NCBI GenBank assembly: GCA_013176395.1
Contig: JABMLP010000011.1
Span: 372,001-436,000, forward strand
DNA length: 64,000 nt
Reading direction: 5' to 3'
From: Venturia oleaginea
Lineage: Eukaryota > Ascomycota > Dothideomycetes > Venturiales > Venturiaceae
Shown piece by piece: positions 1 through 10,108 of the stretch (positions are counted from its first letter, which is position 1; every line of letters begins with the position of its first letter). Made by a program: the position numbers and the translations under genes. Under the pieces are notes generated by a model. That model saw nothing but the letters and a program-made list of their open reading frames with translations, searched no databases and was not told the DNA's origin.

Positions 1-2427
1 AAAGATCTTGCCTCAGGGAAAAACGAGGCTGACCTTTACAAAATCACCTCTGGAACAGCTGAAACTAAGTTTCAGGATCTCGAGACTCACTTGGCTGCAT
101 TGGAATCGCAACTCTGGGAGACCACGGCACGGGAACAAGATGCCATCAACCGGTTAGAGGATACATGTCGACACATCCGCGAGCTCAAAGACAACCTCGC
201 CAGTTCAGAAAACAATCGCTGGGAACTTGAAGATGCGCACCGAGCGTCCAATGACCGACTCAACTTTCTTGATCAGGCCAAGAGTCAACTCGAGGAAGAT
301 CTTCGAGCGGCTCAGCACGAATTTGAGGAGAGTAGGGAGAACAACCGCATATTGGAGACAGAACTCAAGGAAGTGAAGACCACTATAACCGGCCTTGAAA
401 TCGAAAGGGCAGCTCTGAAAGACGAGCTCGCCGAGATTCAGTCGAAGGCATCCAGATTCGAAGCTACAAGCAACACGCGTCTTTCTCGTCTCCAAGTTGA
501 GAAGAATTACATTGCTGCTGAACTCGAGAGCGCACGCTTCAAGGAGTCGCAACTTGAAGCGGTGAAGAGTCAACTCTTGAGTAACATGCATGCAGCCATC
601 TCAGCTCTCGAACGCGACAGAGGCCGTGTTGCCAAGGAACTGCGAGATGCCAAATCTGAAACATCCAAGTCTGCTGCAACAAAGGATGGCCTGGTGGAGC
701 GATTGAACGTTCGAATATCTGATCTTGAGGGCCATAACGCCAGGATCATGAGCGAGCTTCAGAGTACTCAGACCAAGGTTTCACAGATCGAGGCAGAGAA
801 TGAAGCCGTGGCGCTCACTCATCAGGCTAAGATAGCCAGCCTCGAGCTCGAAAATGTTCGGATTGCAGAGGAACTCAGAGTAGCCCACTCCAAGGTCTCC
901 GGGTTCGACCATGAGAGATATCAATTGGCACGAGCTCTGGAAGCGAGAATTGCGACACTGGAGCATGAAAAAGCTCAGATTCTTGAAGATCACAATCATA
1001 TTCAGACCAAGGCCGGGCACTTTGAAAGAGAGAGAAATAGACTTGCGACCGACGGTGACGACGCAAGAATTGCCACAGCCACTCTTCAGGACCACATTTT
1101 CTCGATCCAACAGCAATCAGAAGCCGCCAAGGCTCGCTTACGGGAAGAGAATGAAGATCTTTCAGATCGCCTCAAGAGAATTGAAGCTGTTAGAAACAGC
1201 CGTAGTACTGCGCTGAATGCTGTCCGCGTCCAATTGGGAACGGCGAAGATGGCGAAGCGAAGTGTGATGGCCAAGCTTCGCACAGCGCAGAAGGACTTTG
1301 CCGTGCTGCAGCGCAAGAACGCCAAACTTGAGGCAGAGCTCGCTAAGTCCGAGGCTCGATTCTCTCTCTTTGAAGGCGCTTCTCAGGCTTGGCAGTCCGA
1401 AATTGGTCGCTTGCGCAAGGAGCATGCAGATCTCAATGAGCGAGTGGTTAGAATTGACGAGACGTGCTCCAAGCTTCGTTCAGTCATCACCACCCTCGAG
1501 ACTCATGCAGCTGACGCTATGAAAGATTTCAATCAGCTTCAAGAAGCATTGCAGGCCTCCGAAGCTACCATTGTCAAATTGAAAGATGAGATCAAGGGTC
1601 TCCACCAACAACATCAGGAGGACCTTCAGACTATGCGCCAACAAGACGCCCACATTGCTTCACTTGATCAGCAACTCATTAACAAGGTTGCGTTGCTCTC
1701 TGAAAATGACAAAACCATTACAGAGCAGGCTTCTCAAATTAGCAGCCTCGAAGACAGAGCCGCAGCCGCGGAAACTTGCGTACAGACTCTCAAAAGCGAA
1801 CTCCAATCGAAGGAAGCTGCTGCAGAGCAATCCCAACAAACCAATAACGCATTTGCATCTTTGGTGTCACCAATACAAGATGAGATCAGAGAGCTCCGTG
1901 CTTCCAAGGCAGCGCTTGAGCAAGTCGTGAGAACAGTCAAGCATGTTGGGGGACGTTCGAGTCTACCTTGTGATCGTCCCACGACTGGGGGAGAAGACAT
2001 ATCTTACATCTACCGTGATCAACCCCTCGAAGACGAAACCCCCTACTTTAGTGGCTCCAACTCTGTCGTAGGTGACATCCGCCCTATGAGCGGTGAAAGC
2101 CGCCCGATGAGCGGTGAGACTAGAGTAAATACCAGTTACAGCAACAGAAGCTCCAAAGCGCTTCGTACCCTGGGCCTCGAGGCTCGTCCGCATTCTGAGG
2201 GTCGTCCGGCTGGGGGACCGAGGTTGTACGAGCTCTGGGAAGATGAGAGGGAAACGGTGAGGACGTCGGGGAGTGCGACGAAGAGTCTAGGTCGTAGGTC
2301 GCTGAGGAAGAAGAAGGAGCATGGGAAGTTGTATAATATGGCGCACTTTGGGAGTTTGCAACCGCCGCAGTTTTTGAAGAGGGCGGAGGTTAGGGCTCGA
2401 TCTTATGAGTTGTGGGGGCACTTGTGA
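1..2427 (+). CDS. Large coiled-coil protein, 5'-truncated by the window edge
   Basis: The reading frame is open from base 1 with no in-frame ATG near the edge, so the true start lies to the left; about 808 codons are visible. Roughly the first 640 residues are almost unbroken heptad-type coiled coil rich in E, K, Q, L and A, with no visible ATPase or motor motif. The last 160 residues change character: a degenerate repeat (RPMSGE twice), then a basic Arg/Ser/Gly-rich tail containing YELWEDE and a terminal SYELWGHL, so the YELW motif occurs twice. Long coiled coils of this kind are usually scaffolds or tethers (SMC-like, golgin-like or septal), but nothing here decides among them. The gene converges on the minus-strand gene at 3100-4793. 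Existence is nearly certain; function is unknown. Confidence 0.85.
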   Translation, partial: KDLASGKNEADLYKITSGTAETKFQDLETHLAALESQLWETTAREQDAINRLEDTCRHIRELKDNLASSENNRWELEDAHRASNDRLNFLDQAKSQLEEDLRAAQHEFEESRENNRILETELKEVKTTITGLEIERAALKDELAEIQSKASRFEATSNTRLSRLQVEKNYIAAELESARFKESQLEAVKSQLLSNMHAAISALERDRGRVAKELRDAKSETSKSAATKDGLVERLNVRISDLEGHNARIMSELQSTQTKVSQIEAENEAVALTHQAKIASLELENVRIAEELRVAHSKVSGFDHERYQLARALEARIATLEHEKAQILEDHNHIQTKAGHFERERNRLATDGDDARIATATLQDHIFSIQQQSEAAKARLREENEDLSDRLKRIEAVRNSRSTALNAVRVQLGTAKMAKRSVMAKLRTAQKDFAVLQRKNAKLEAELAKSEARFSLFEGASQAWQSEIGRLRKEHADLNERVVRIDETCSKLRSVITTLETHAADAMKDFNQLQEALQASEATIVKLKDEIKGLHQQHQEDLQTMRQQDAHIASLDQQLINKVALLSENDKTITEQASQISSLEDRAAAAETCVQTLKSELQSKEAAAEQSQQTNNAFASLVSPIQDEIRELRASKAALEQVVRTVKHVGGRSSLPCDRPTTGGEDISYIYRDQPLEDETPYFSGSNSVVGDIRPMSGESRPMSGETRVNTSYSNRSSKALRTLGLEARPHSEGRPAGGPRLYELWEDERETVRTSGSATKSLGRRSLRKKKEHGKLYNMAHFGSLQPPQFLKRAEVRARSYELWGHL

Positions 2428-3099
2428 AAGAGATGGGTTGGATTGGAAGTGATTGTGTTCTTGGGATGGGGGTGGAGTGGGTGGGAAGGGACTTGGAAAT
2501 GACCCGAATACCTATCATGTACGTACCTAGACCCTGGTTGATGTGACGATATGAACTCCCTGTTTCCTTTCTTTGCCGGTGTTGTTGTGCTTGCATGGAT
2601 GTAGATGGGAATGTAACCGCGGAGCTGACGACTATCATGTAGATGGAGACTAGTCCGTCCGGACTCGTGTCTTGCCTCGCCTCCTTTGCGATTCAACGGA
2701 TCCCTTGAAATTTCAGTCACCGTTTCATCATGACATGACACACGTCGTTGATGCTACGACAGGAACACGGTTCAGCAAGGGGTTTTCCCGCCTTTCAAAA
2801 GGCGCCGTTCCTTTGCCCGATACTTCGTTATCTTCGAAGCTAGTATTTTTGTCGGAAGTTGTAGATGGTGAGGTATCTAAGGAATGCGCCGTTGCTGGAT
2901 GATGTGGATATGGAGACATTCTTGCAAAGCGAAAGGAGACGATCAGGTATAGAATAGAGATGAGGAAGGGAGGAGAATAGTGTCTCGGTCAAATTTCCAT
3001 CTGTCAATTTCCATCTGTCAATTTTCCCGTTTCTGCGCTGCCTTGTAGGATTTGGCAAGATGCGATGCAGGCAGGCGTTTGTACCTCTCTGTTTGGAAT
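2428..3099. other. Convergent 3' intergenic region
   Basis: This spacer lies between the stop of the coiled-coil gene and the stop of the minus-strand gene. I see no conserved reading frame or RNA gene. It should hold both 3' UTRs. A direct duplication of the short phrase 'tcaatttccatctgtcaat' occurs around 2991-3024. Confidence 0.5.
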
Positions 3100-4793
3100 T
3101 CAAATCGATTGTAAAGAGGTACTTTTGTTCTTGAAAACAACGAGATGGAGGTTCTGAGTAGGGGTTGTCTGAAGGGATGACAAGCCACCGTTATCCTCGC
3201 CTCCAAGCTCTTTCTCGTCTGCTAGATTTCTTGCTTGTGCATTCTGGCCTGTCGAAGACCACTTTGCGTACAAATCATCCGGTAGCGACTTCATTTGCAT
3301 GGTCGACCTATTTCGTGGGTCCCTCATTCCAGGAACATGAGGTTCTGCAGGTTGCTCCTCTGGTTCTAGTCCCATGATCTTGATGACATCTCCGCCTTCG
3401 CATCGGATCGTTCCTCTTCTACCCTCGCAGAAGCACTGCACGTTGTCCCTGATCCACTTGATCAACGCCACCAGCTTTTGGATACCGGCTTCATTTTTCT
3501 TCTCCCATTCCTGAATCCTGGAGGTCATATCATTGCATTCGATTCGGTTGAACAAGCCACCAGCGTCGAAGTATCCGGCGACGAGGTGCGGGGTTTGAGA
3601 GATCCACATTTGAGATAGAATAGTGGAGTAATCGAGTCTCTTTAAGACGGCGCGAGTTTTGATCTCGATGGTTTGGGAGGCCGGGATCGAGGAACCTTGG
3701 AATTTGACTTGCACGCCGCGTTGGTGTGGGGGAATGTAGCGGCTTTTATTTGTGGCGAGGGCGGATGGGATCGCCCATTTGGAGCTTGCTAATGAAGCTT
3801 CGATGGTTGAGGCCGGAGTTGAGATCGACATGTCGCCTAGAAGGTTGGAAAGTCCAGGTGTTTTTTGACGCCCAGATCGTGGAGGGTCTCTCCTTGGTTG
3901 GCTTGATGTTGCATGGGATTCTGCGCCAAATTCTACAGAGGGAGAATCCTGTCGTCCAATTTCGTGGTTGAGATATCCATCACATTCAAATCTGTTGATA
4001 ATTTTCAGACCTCCTAGGTTATAGCTAGCGATGCGATGGTGAGCTTCGCCGATGCGATCCTTGGTGACTGCGTCCTCAAAACCGTGTCCGTAGCCTTCTT
4101 TACCATCGATAAAGCCCTCGGTTTTAGGTTCGACGCGTGTGAAAAGCAGCGTCTTATCACCCACTATCTCGACCTTGATTTCGAACTTGTCACTGCGGCG
4201 CGAATTGACGAACTTGAGAATCTTCCGTATGTTGTTTCGATCACTGACCAAGTCGATTGCTGAGACGTCATAGTTCGGCTTGAGAGCGAACAGTGATCTG
4301 AAGAGCGCTTCAAGTGGTGAGTCCGGGTTACGGGCGGCATTCTGATCTATGAAATACCTGCCTTGGTCGGGCTGTACTTGTGTTGAAGGTAACGACGCGT
4401 CGAAGAGTGAAGGCACACCTCAATCAAAAGTCAGTCTGAGTCGACCTCTGCAAGTACATAGCACTGACCTGGCACTGCAATGGTGGGAATCCGCTCATCA
4501 AGCCAATTGTATGAAGCAAGATGTTCGAAATCTGTGATCTTGGTTTCTCCGGCAGTGTACATATTATCCAGAGCCTCGCGAGAGAGATCAGCGAGCATAG
4601 GCGCGTCCGTATGTGGTATGTCCCCTCTTCGAACACCCCCACCACCTCCACGTCCTCTTGAAGCTGGAGTGGATGATGAAGCATCAGGAGAAAGATTTGG
4701 ATTTGGACTGCCGTGGCCGGCTCCAGGCGTCTGGAGAAAGGCCTTTTTGTTCTTTCCTGTCAAAGGCTTTCGTTTTGATGATTTGGAAGACAT
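3100..4793 (-). CDS. Conserved fungal protein often mislabelled 'geranylgeranyl pyrophosphate synthetase'
   Basis: I model two exons, 4793-4469 and 4418-3100, with a 50-base intron (donor GTCAGT, acceptor TTGAG, branch CTGAC) joined in phase 1, giving about 547 residues. The start MSSKSSKRK is chosen because it follows an in-frame upstream extension without conserved features and opens a basic, Gly-rich N-terminus (GRGGGGG). Downstream come ITDFEHLASYNWLDE, PTIAVPG, IDQNAARNPDSPLE, LVSDRNNIRKILKFV and YGHGFEDA, a block I recognise from many Pezizomycotina proteins deposited under the GGPP synthetase name. None of the aspartate-rich prenyltransferase motifs (DDxxD) is present, so that name is probably wrong. 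The function is unknown; the highly basic N-terminus and glycine tract would suit a nucleic-acid-associated protein, but that is inference. Confidence 0.85.
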
Positions 4794-5715
4794 TTTGAGT
4801 AAAGGATTAGTGTGTGAAAGACTAAGAGATCTTGTGCCACCAAAAGCAAGTGCACGTGAATTGCACGTTCTCAGAGCAGTAGCCAAGAAGAATCTATTTA
4901 CGACTGTTGGACATTGTCGTGGTAAGTACGAGACCATAGCATATGTGAATAAGAGAATTGATTCAATTGAATGAAGCGAACGTGCTGTTTGATGATTGTT
5001 TGAGGAAGCAATTAAAGCTGAGATCTGGAAGGTTGAGATTTTTGGTGCTAACCACATTGAGCTAATAGTCACGTGTGCGGTGCATGCAGAATTATTAGAA
5101 TTATTAGAATTATAGAGAATAATCTTTATTTGTAGGATTATAACGAGGAAATATTTTCTTCGGTGTCGTTTAATACTAGCCCATTCCATCCATCGTCTTG
5201 AACCTCTACAATTACCTGTAAGAGCTCAACCCTCAAAGGTGTTTCGCAAGTGAGAGAAGACTGCTTGTATTTCAAAGTATCTAAATACAGAGAAGAAAGT
5301 GTAGGTACAGGAAGGACAACTTGTACATATAGTCCCTGAACAAGAAAAGGACACATAGTCTAGAGAAAAGGACAGAAAAGAATAGAAGTGTATGTGAAAG
5401 CAACATGTGAAAGCAAAGCCAGGCAAAGCCCCGCAAGAATCCATCCAGGATAAGTTGAGAAAGGATCTATCCTTTGACATTACCATAGTATTTAATCATC
5501 AAACCCAGGAAATATCAACAAACATAATTACCCAAGATCAAAGAACATCGGAAAACTCCAATTCGTGTCCTCCATGCTTTTGACAGAAGATGACCAATAG
5601 ATTTTGAGAAATCCCGTATCCTAATTCAGCCCTTGAACATTGATGTCGATGATGGCCCTGTAGTGACATTCGTGTAAGGGGCTTAATTATTTGCCTGGCG
5701 TGCAACTAACTTCTC
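4794..5715. other. AT-rich spacer, no gene seen
   Basis: This contains the probable promoter of the minus-strand gene ending at 4793 and then AT-rich sequence. The short reading frames here lack coding character, and I find no RNA gene or repeat. Confidence 0.4.
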
Positions 5716-6642
5716 CAAAGTAACACAAAAAACATTGCCATCGGAAGTGAAAGACCAAGACCCACTGCTCTTTCAAAGAAAACATTTATGATTGTATCTG
5801 CCACCACCAAGTAATGCCGACAAGTTTTGACTCGATAATCCAGCTCCTGATTCTAAGAGTGGATGCGACCTCAACGCAAGATTTCGCACCAATTCTAGGT
5901 TATATCTTCCTTCGAGACGTACAAGGTAAACGAGCCCCTGCCATGTTATCGATGGCTTTCATCTTACTCATTCCTTCTCCAGAATGCAAGAAAGCAGATA
6001 TAGATGCCAGGTTCACATCGGATTTCAAAGTCACGAGATTGCAAGGCTGAGATCCGGGCTTGTGCCATATTGTGCCTCAAGATCTCATTTCTAGTTCTGA
6101 TGCTTCCCTGTCATTCGGTTGCAGTCAGAGTCATGCCTAAAATGAGAATATACCACCTCTAAAATCGTTATCAATACGAGGTTGGGGACCCACCAAGATC
6201 ACCGATTGATAGGCCGTTACTATGGTGCTCTCCTATCCTAATAAGCTGTTGGACGCTTCACTTCCGCGTCCTTACCTTCTCAAGATCAGGAATTGAATCT
6301 TGCCCCTCTTGAGTCTTTGTGAGAATGAGGCCACGATGAAGCTTTGCACCATCATACACCGCTAATAAATTTCATCCACAGTACATTAGCAAAATCTTCA
6401 GCACAATGAAACCACGGGGCATCCGAAAGCAACTTCTATCTTGCAAACTCTCAAACATGCCAAAAACACAGCTCCCTTTTCTTATTAGCAGATGTGGATA
6501 TAAGCGGATCTATCCTCCCAGCCCGCAGAGAATCCAGACCAGTTTTAAGCCTAACCACCCACGCCGAAAAATCGTTGATGTCGATATAAAACAGTCTGTA
6601 GATCGTAAACGATGAACCCCCGTAATACCTAAGGTTCTCTAT
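5716..6642 (-). pseudogene. Decayed multi-frame gene remnant A
   Basis: On the minus strand, 6642-6331 reads as one frame containing FYIDINDFSAWVVRLKTG, then a TGA (6453-6451), EFAR, a TAG, and SDAPWFHCAEDFANVLWMKF. After a one-base shift it continues as VYDGAKLHRGLILTKTQE up to a GTAAGG that looks like an intron donor near 6264. Below 6050 further coding-like pieces appear in changing frames: SDVNLASISAFLHSGEGMS, YNLELVRNLALRSHPLLE and ADTIINVFFERAVGLGLS, ending at a TAG near 5716. Amino-acid composition and continuity are gene-like, but the two nonsense codons and at least two frame changes cannot all be introns. The two stops would be CGA and CAG before C-to-T mutation. I do not recognise the family. 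Confidence 0.4.
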
Positions 6643-7210
6643 CTACATATAGTGCGAGTGGAGAAGTTGGTACTCTATAGCAATACCTTTGAATCCGAGT
6701 CGAACCTTTAATATTCTATGTTGTTAAGTTAAAACCTCATACCAGTTTTTCATTTATGCCGAAGATGAGAATGATGATCCGCTCAGTAGACGGATTCATG
6801 GAATACTAACAGTGACTAAATTTGATATGACGTATAAAACTTTTACTATCATGCTTATAGTATAACATCCAAGTTGCGTTTCGGTATCATTAAACGTGAC
6901 TTGTTTTGACCCAACGATACGCAGGGATAGAAATTCGCAATACTTTTGCTTTATCGAGCCTTCAGGAAAGGAGAAGGATGATTTTCATATACTCCCCTTT
7001 GTGTCGTCCTCCCTCCCATCCTATCCATGCCTTCAACAAGCTAGAAAGGGAGTGTCTCATGTGAGACAATGATAAGATAGGATCGTGCGTATGAGATACC
7101 GCGTAAAAGCGACATATTCCAAGCGTTTACAGATCTATTCCCGCGACAAAGCGTCCGCCGGTCGAATACACTTTCTTTGTTCGAGGTATAAAATGTGCAC
7201 AGAAAAGTTG

Positions 7211-8178
7211 TCAGACATCAACAACCTCACCACAAGGAGAAGTGCTAAATGATGCTGCCAGGATCTTGGTGACGGTTTTGTCGAGTTGTGAAAAAAGGAT
7301 GACACCAACTTGGATTTCATGCTGGAACTTGTAATAGAGCGGAGGCTGGCGAATAGCGTCGAACGATGAAGAGCCCAAAGATTTCTGATGACGATCATCA
7401 TCTTGAGTTTAAGCTGATAATTGTTCAAGCCCATGACCTCAATGTAGTATTAGCTACAGGCCACTAATCGAATTTAGGAGGAGGAAACTCACTAGAACAA
7501 AGCCTAACGAACCATTGATATCCACGTCGCCTTTTATCGGACCCCAGTCGATAATGACCTGTGAGTCAATATTGATGCCCAACACAAGAACTAAACAGTG
7601 AATCGAACGCAAAACCGTCAACGGGGACATAGATCCATTGATCAATATATTTGAATGGTAACGAAGACGTGGTTCTGGCCCGATGTCACTCGGCTTACAG
7701 AACGTTACGAGTCAAGATATAGTGATAGACAACCGAGATAGCCGTGTATGCTCTTATGTTTGGGCAGTTGGTGCGAGTGCCAGCACATGAGATGTATTTG
7801 TGCGCAATTCCAAAGAATATTGGTGGCCTGTCGACTCTTTCCGGCATGTAAAGGCTGTTAGTCGATAGGACTTGATTTACATGTCCTTTGCTGCCCGAAC
7901 TGCCGACTAGTCGCATGACCTTTGGCGATGATGGAGAATCTAGCTGGCCGTAACTGCTAGAATTAGAACAGGACGATGATATCAAAAAGAGTAGAGAAAA
8001 CAGCGAGTTGGAGGTATCCGAGGATAAGCAGATGAGATGGGCAGTATTCGTCAGCGTTTCGGACCTGCAGACAAGGACCAATGGTCAGGGGTAGAATTTC
8101 CAAGCTCTTCACCCTCGACGACCAGTTGAAATTCCTGTAATCTCCTTGGCCGAGAATTCTATGCTCCAACCATTCCAT
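7211..8178 (-). pseudogene. Possible multi-exon or decayed minus-strand gene, remnant B
   Basis: Coding-like pieces follow each other on the minus strand: MEWLEHRILGQGDYRNFNW from 8178; a segment around 8000-7695 containing SLYMPERVDRPPIFFGIAH; a segment around 7680-7498 containing QVIIDWGPIKGDVDINGSL that runs into a good intron donor (GTGAGT near 7496); and a last piece containing QPPLYYKFQHEIQVGVILF that ends at a TGA at 7213-7211. Consensus-like donor and branch sequences make a genuine multi-exon gene possible, but I could not join all pieces in phase. No family is recognised. It lies directly after remnant C on the same strand and could be part of the same former gene. Confidence 0.3.
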
Positions 8179-8234
8179 TGATATTTGATTTCCCCTTCAA
8201 GTCCGGTCGTCCTTGTCACGACACGTGATGGAAC

Positions 8235-8819
8235 CTAGAACCCAGCTGCGGGATACAAGCAGGGCAGTCTTCAAATGACGCAGGTTTCATGACGATATCC
8301 ACCCGGCGATCCCTCGGTAACCAATCCAACGAGCTTCGCATGGAAGCCATGCTCTGGAACAAACCGATTTCCACGTTATCGTTCGGAACCGGGCAGAAGA
8401 TGGTGGAAAATGACGGAGAGGGGTCGGTCGTGATGATTTGGCCGGCAGCTAATGACTCGTCGGATTCATGTATGGAAAACGTCGCGCATCATTCAGATTT
8501 GGGCATCGTGGATTTGGGTGCCGTCTGAGATTCGAGGTCGCGTGTATAGAGCGGTGAAGATTCGATGACACCCTGTGCGCGCGGCTGGAACACGAGGTCA
8601 TGGCTGTGGAAGATGAGCGACTCGGTGAATGGGAAGCGAACTCGAAGCGAACTCGTACCCAGGCGCAAGAAGCGCTTCCACACTTGTCACCAGCCGTGCA
8701 TCGTTCCTATTCTTTCTCGCGCCGGCTGCAACTACACACACGGGACCAATGATAGCACCAGGAACAATACGATCTTCGTTTCCTGTCAGCGCGAGTGCTC
8801 TGGCAGCGCCTGGATACTC
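8235..8819 (-). pseudogene. Decayed gene remnant C with frameshift and in-frame TGA
   Basis: Minus-strand frame from 8819 reads YPGAARALALTGNEDRIV...PGAIIGPVCVVAAGARKN, with clean coding character, then terminates at 8598. From about 8640 a second frame takes over (PFTESLIFHSHDLVFQP...), which after a TGA at 8491-8489 continues unbroken as DESLAAGQIITTDPSPS...SMRSSLDWLPRDRRVDIV to a stop near 8235. A direct duplication of GAGTTCGCTTC sits exactly at the frame change (about 8655-8633). No splice sites spanning the TGA are visible, so a nonsense mutation is the simpler reading. The protein family is not recognised. Confidence 0.45.
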
Positions 8820-8831
8820 GTAAAGAAGCAG

Positions 8832-9420
8832 TTAGATGTGATGTAGTGTATACCGTAGCCAGTAATTACCGCCAGGAGCTAGACTTTGGGCTCTGGGCAT
8901 TTGGCACGCTCGGATGACGGCCGGTTTAGGCTTCCTAGGTTTCGCCCTTGGTCCAGGCTTCCGAGGGTCACGATGGAGATTGTTGCATAAGACGATGGCA
9001 AACTTCGAGCACAAGCACCATCGTCATGGAAGTGTCCAGTTGAACCATGTCTGTGTCAGTTGAAATGGAGAAGTTGCCCTCCGTCGGCCCAACCCCATAA
9101 ATGGCCAATAATCTGCACCGTTGCTGCAACCGGCTGTAAAGAGTCTCCCTTCCCAAGATATTATTGACAGCAAACGACCTCAGCAGTCGGCAGCCAAGGA
9201 TAATCCACTCAATTCGCTGTTCCCACAAATCAGACGTCTTGTACCCTGCCGCTGCTCCTTGATCGACACCCCCAAAACTCCTTCCGTACCTCTGTCTCCG
9301 CCACAAGGATTGTCGCTTCGACTTGTAACTGAACAAAGCCAGCGGCTGTCCCTCCGTACTCCGATCTTATCTATAAACCGCCAGCCACTCCACAAGTCTC
9401 TCCACAAACAATACACGTTA
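8832..9420. other. Spacer and probable promoter of the 9530 gene
   Basis: Contains further possible upstream coding of remnant C on the minus strand (9014-8850, rich in K, P and R, ending at a GTAATT donor-like site) and, toward the right, TATA-like 'tctataaa' near 9369, which would serve the plus-strand gene beginning at 9530. Nothing firmer can be supported. Confidence 0.3.
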
Positions 9421-9529
9421 AAACCCTCGATCCCGTCGCTCTAGGAGCATCAACCTTCCACCTAAGACGGCGCCATCACGGGGTTCTCCTATTGCTCCTC
9501 GACATAGAAACCAAACTTCTCCTGTTTTC

Positions 9530-10108
9530 ATGGCCGTTCCGCGATCATCGCCACTGCGAGCGTTCAAACAACCTGCCTCGCAAAAAATGGAATCAACCGC
9601 TTCGCAGCAGCGCATGCGCGGCCAAATTCGGCAACAGAGCGCAGGAAGCGGTCCATTACGACTACCCGGTCTACCACGATTCCACCCAGCCAACTTCCCT
9701 TCATCACATTCATCCATTGCCAATACCCCGACTTCAGGAGGAAACAGTCCACAACCACCAATGTCACCACGAGCCCAGCAACGCTACCAATCTGAAATCC
9801 GAAACCAACTCTACAATCACCATCAATCGCCTCTGCATCGACGAACACCGTCGTGCCAGAAACCGCCGACAAGCCCACCGCGACTTAGGCCGATGGATGG
9901 TAGTCCTGGACCAGTCACTCCTCTCGAATTGGAAGCAGACAATTACATTGCCGTCGGCTCAGGAAGCCTCAACCCAACAGCCCAAGCCGAGTACGTCGAC
10001 AAAATTATCCGCGAACAATCGGCGCGCAGTCGTCGAGAACGAGAAACCTCCGCTTCACCACGTCGAGACAGATCCCCCGGTCGGTTTCAATTAGGACATC
10101 CGATTTAA
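9530..10108 (+). CDS. Small basic, disordered conserved fungal protein
   Basis: This frame encodes 192 residues. It opens MAVPRSSPLRAFKQPASQ and is rich in S, P, Q and R, with the conserved-looking patch TPLELEADNYIAVGSGSL followed by a helix with AEYVDKIIREQSARSRRERE and a basic C-terminus. The frame is open for about 105 bases upstream of the ATG with similar composition (back to a TAA near 9417), so a spliced upstream exon is possible. I know similar short Ser/Pro-rich proteins with an LELEA(D/E)xY patch from other Pezizomycotina, where they are uncharacterised. No signal peptide or membrane segment is seen. The overlapping frame 9492-10094 lacks this coherence and is a shadow. Confidence 0.7.
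   Translation: MAVPRSSPLRAFKQPASQKMESTASQQRMRGQIRQQSAGSGPLRLPGLPRFHPANFPSSHSSIANTPTSGGNSPQPPMSPRAQQRYQSEIRNQLYNHHQSPLHRRTPSCQKPPTSPPRLRPMDGSPGPVTPLELEADNYIAVGSGSLNPTAQAEYVDKIIREQSARSRRERETSASPRRDRSPGRFQLGHPI

Noticed and set aside
91..93. TTG at 91 as the start of the coiled-coil protein
   Set aside because: The frame is open from base 1 with equally good coding sequence, so the gene simply enters from the left edge.
4480..4974. 164-codon plus-strand frame
   Set aside because: It is antisense to exon 1 of the minus-strand gene, and its Pro-rich text is the complement of the Gly-rich tract.
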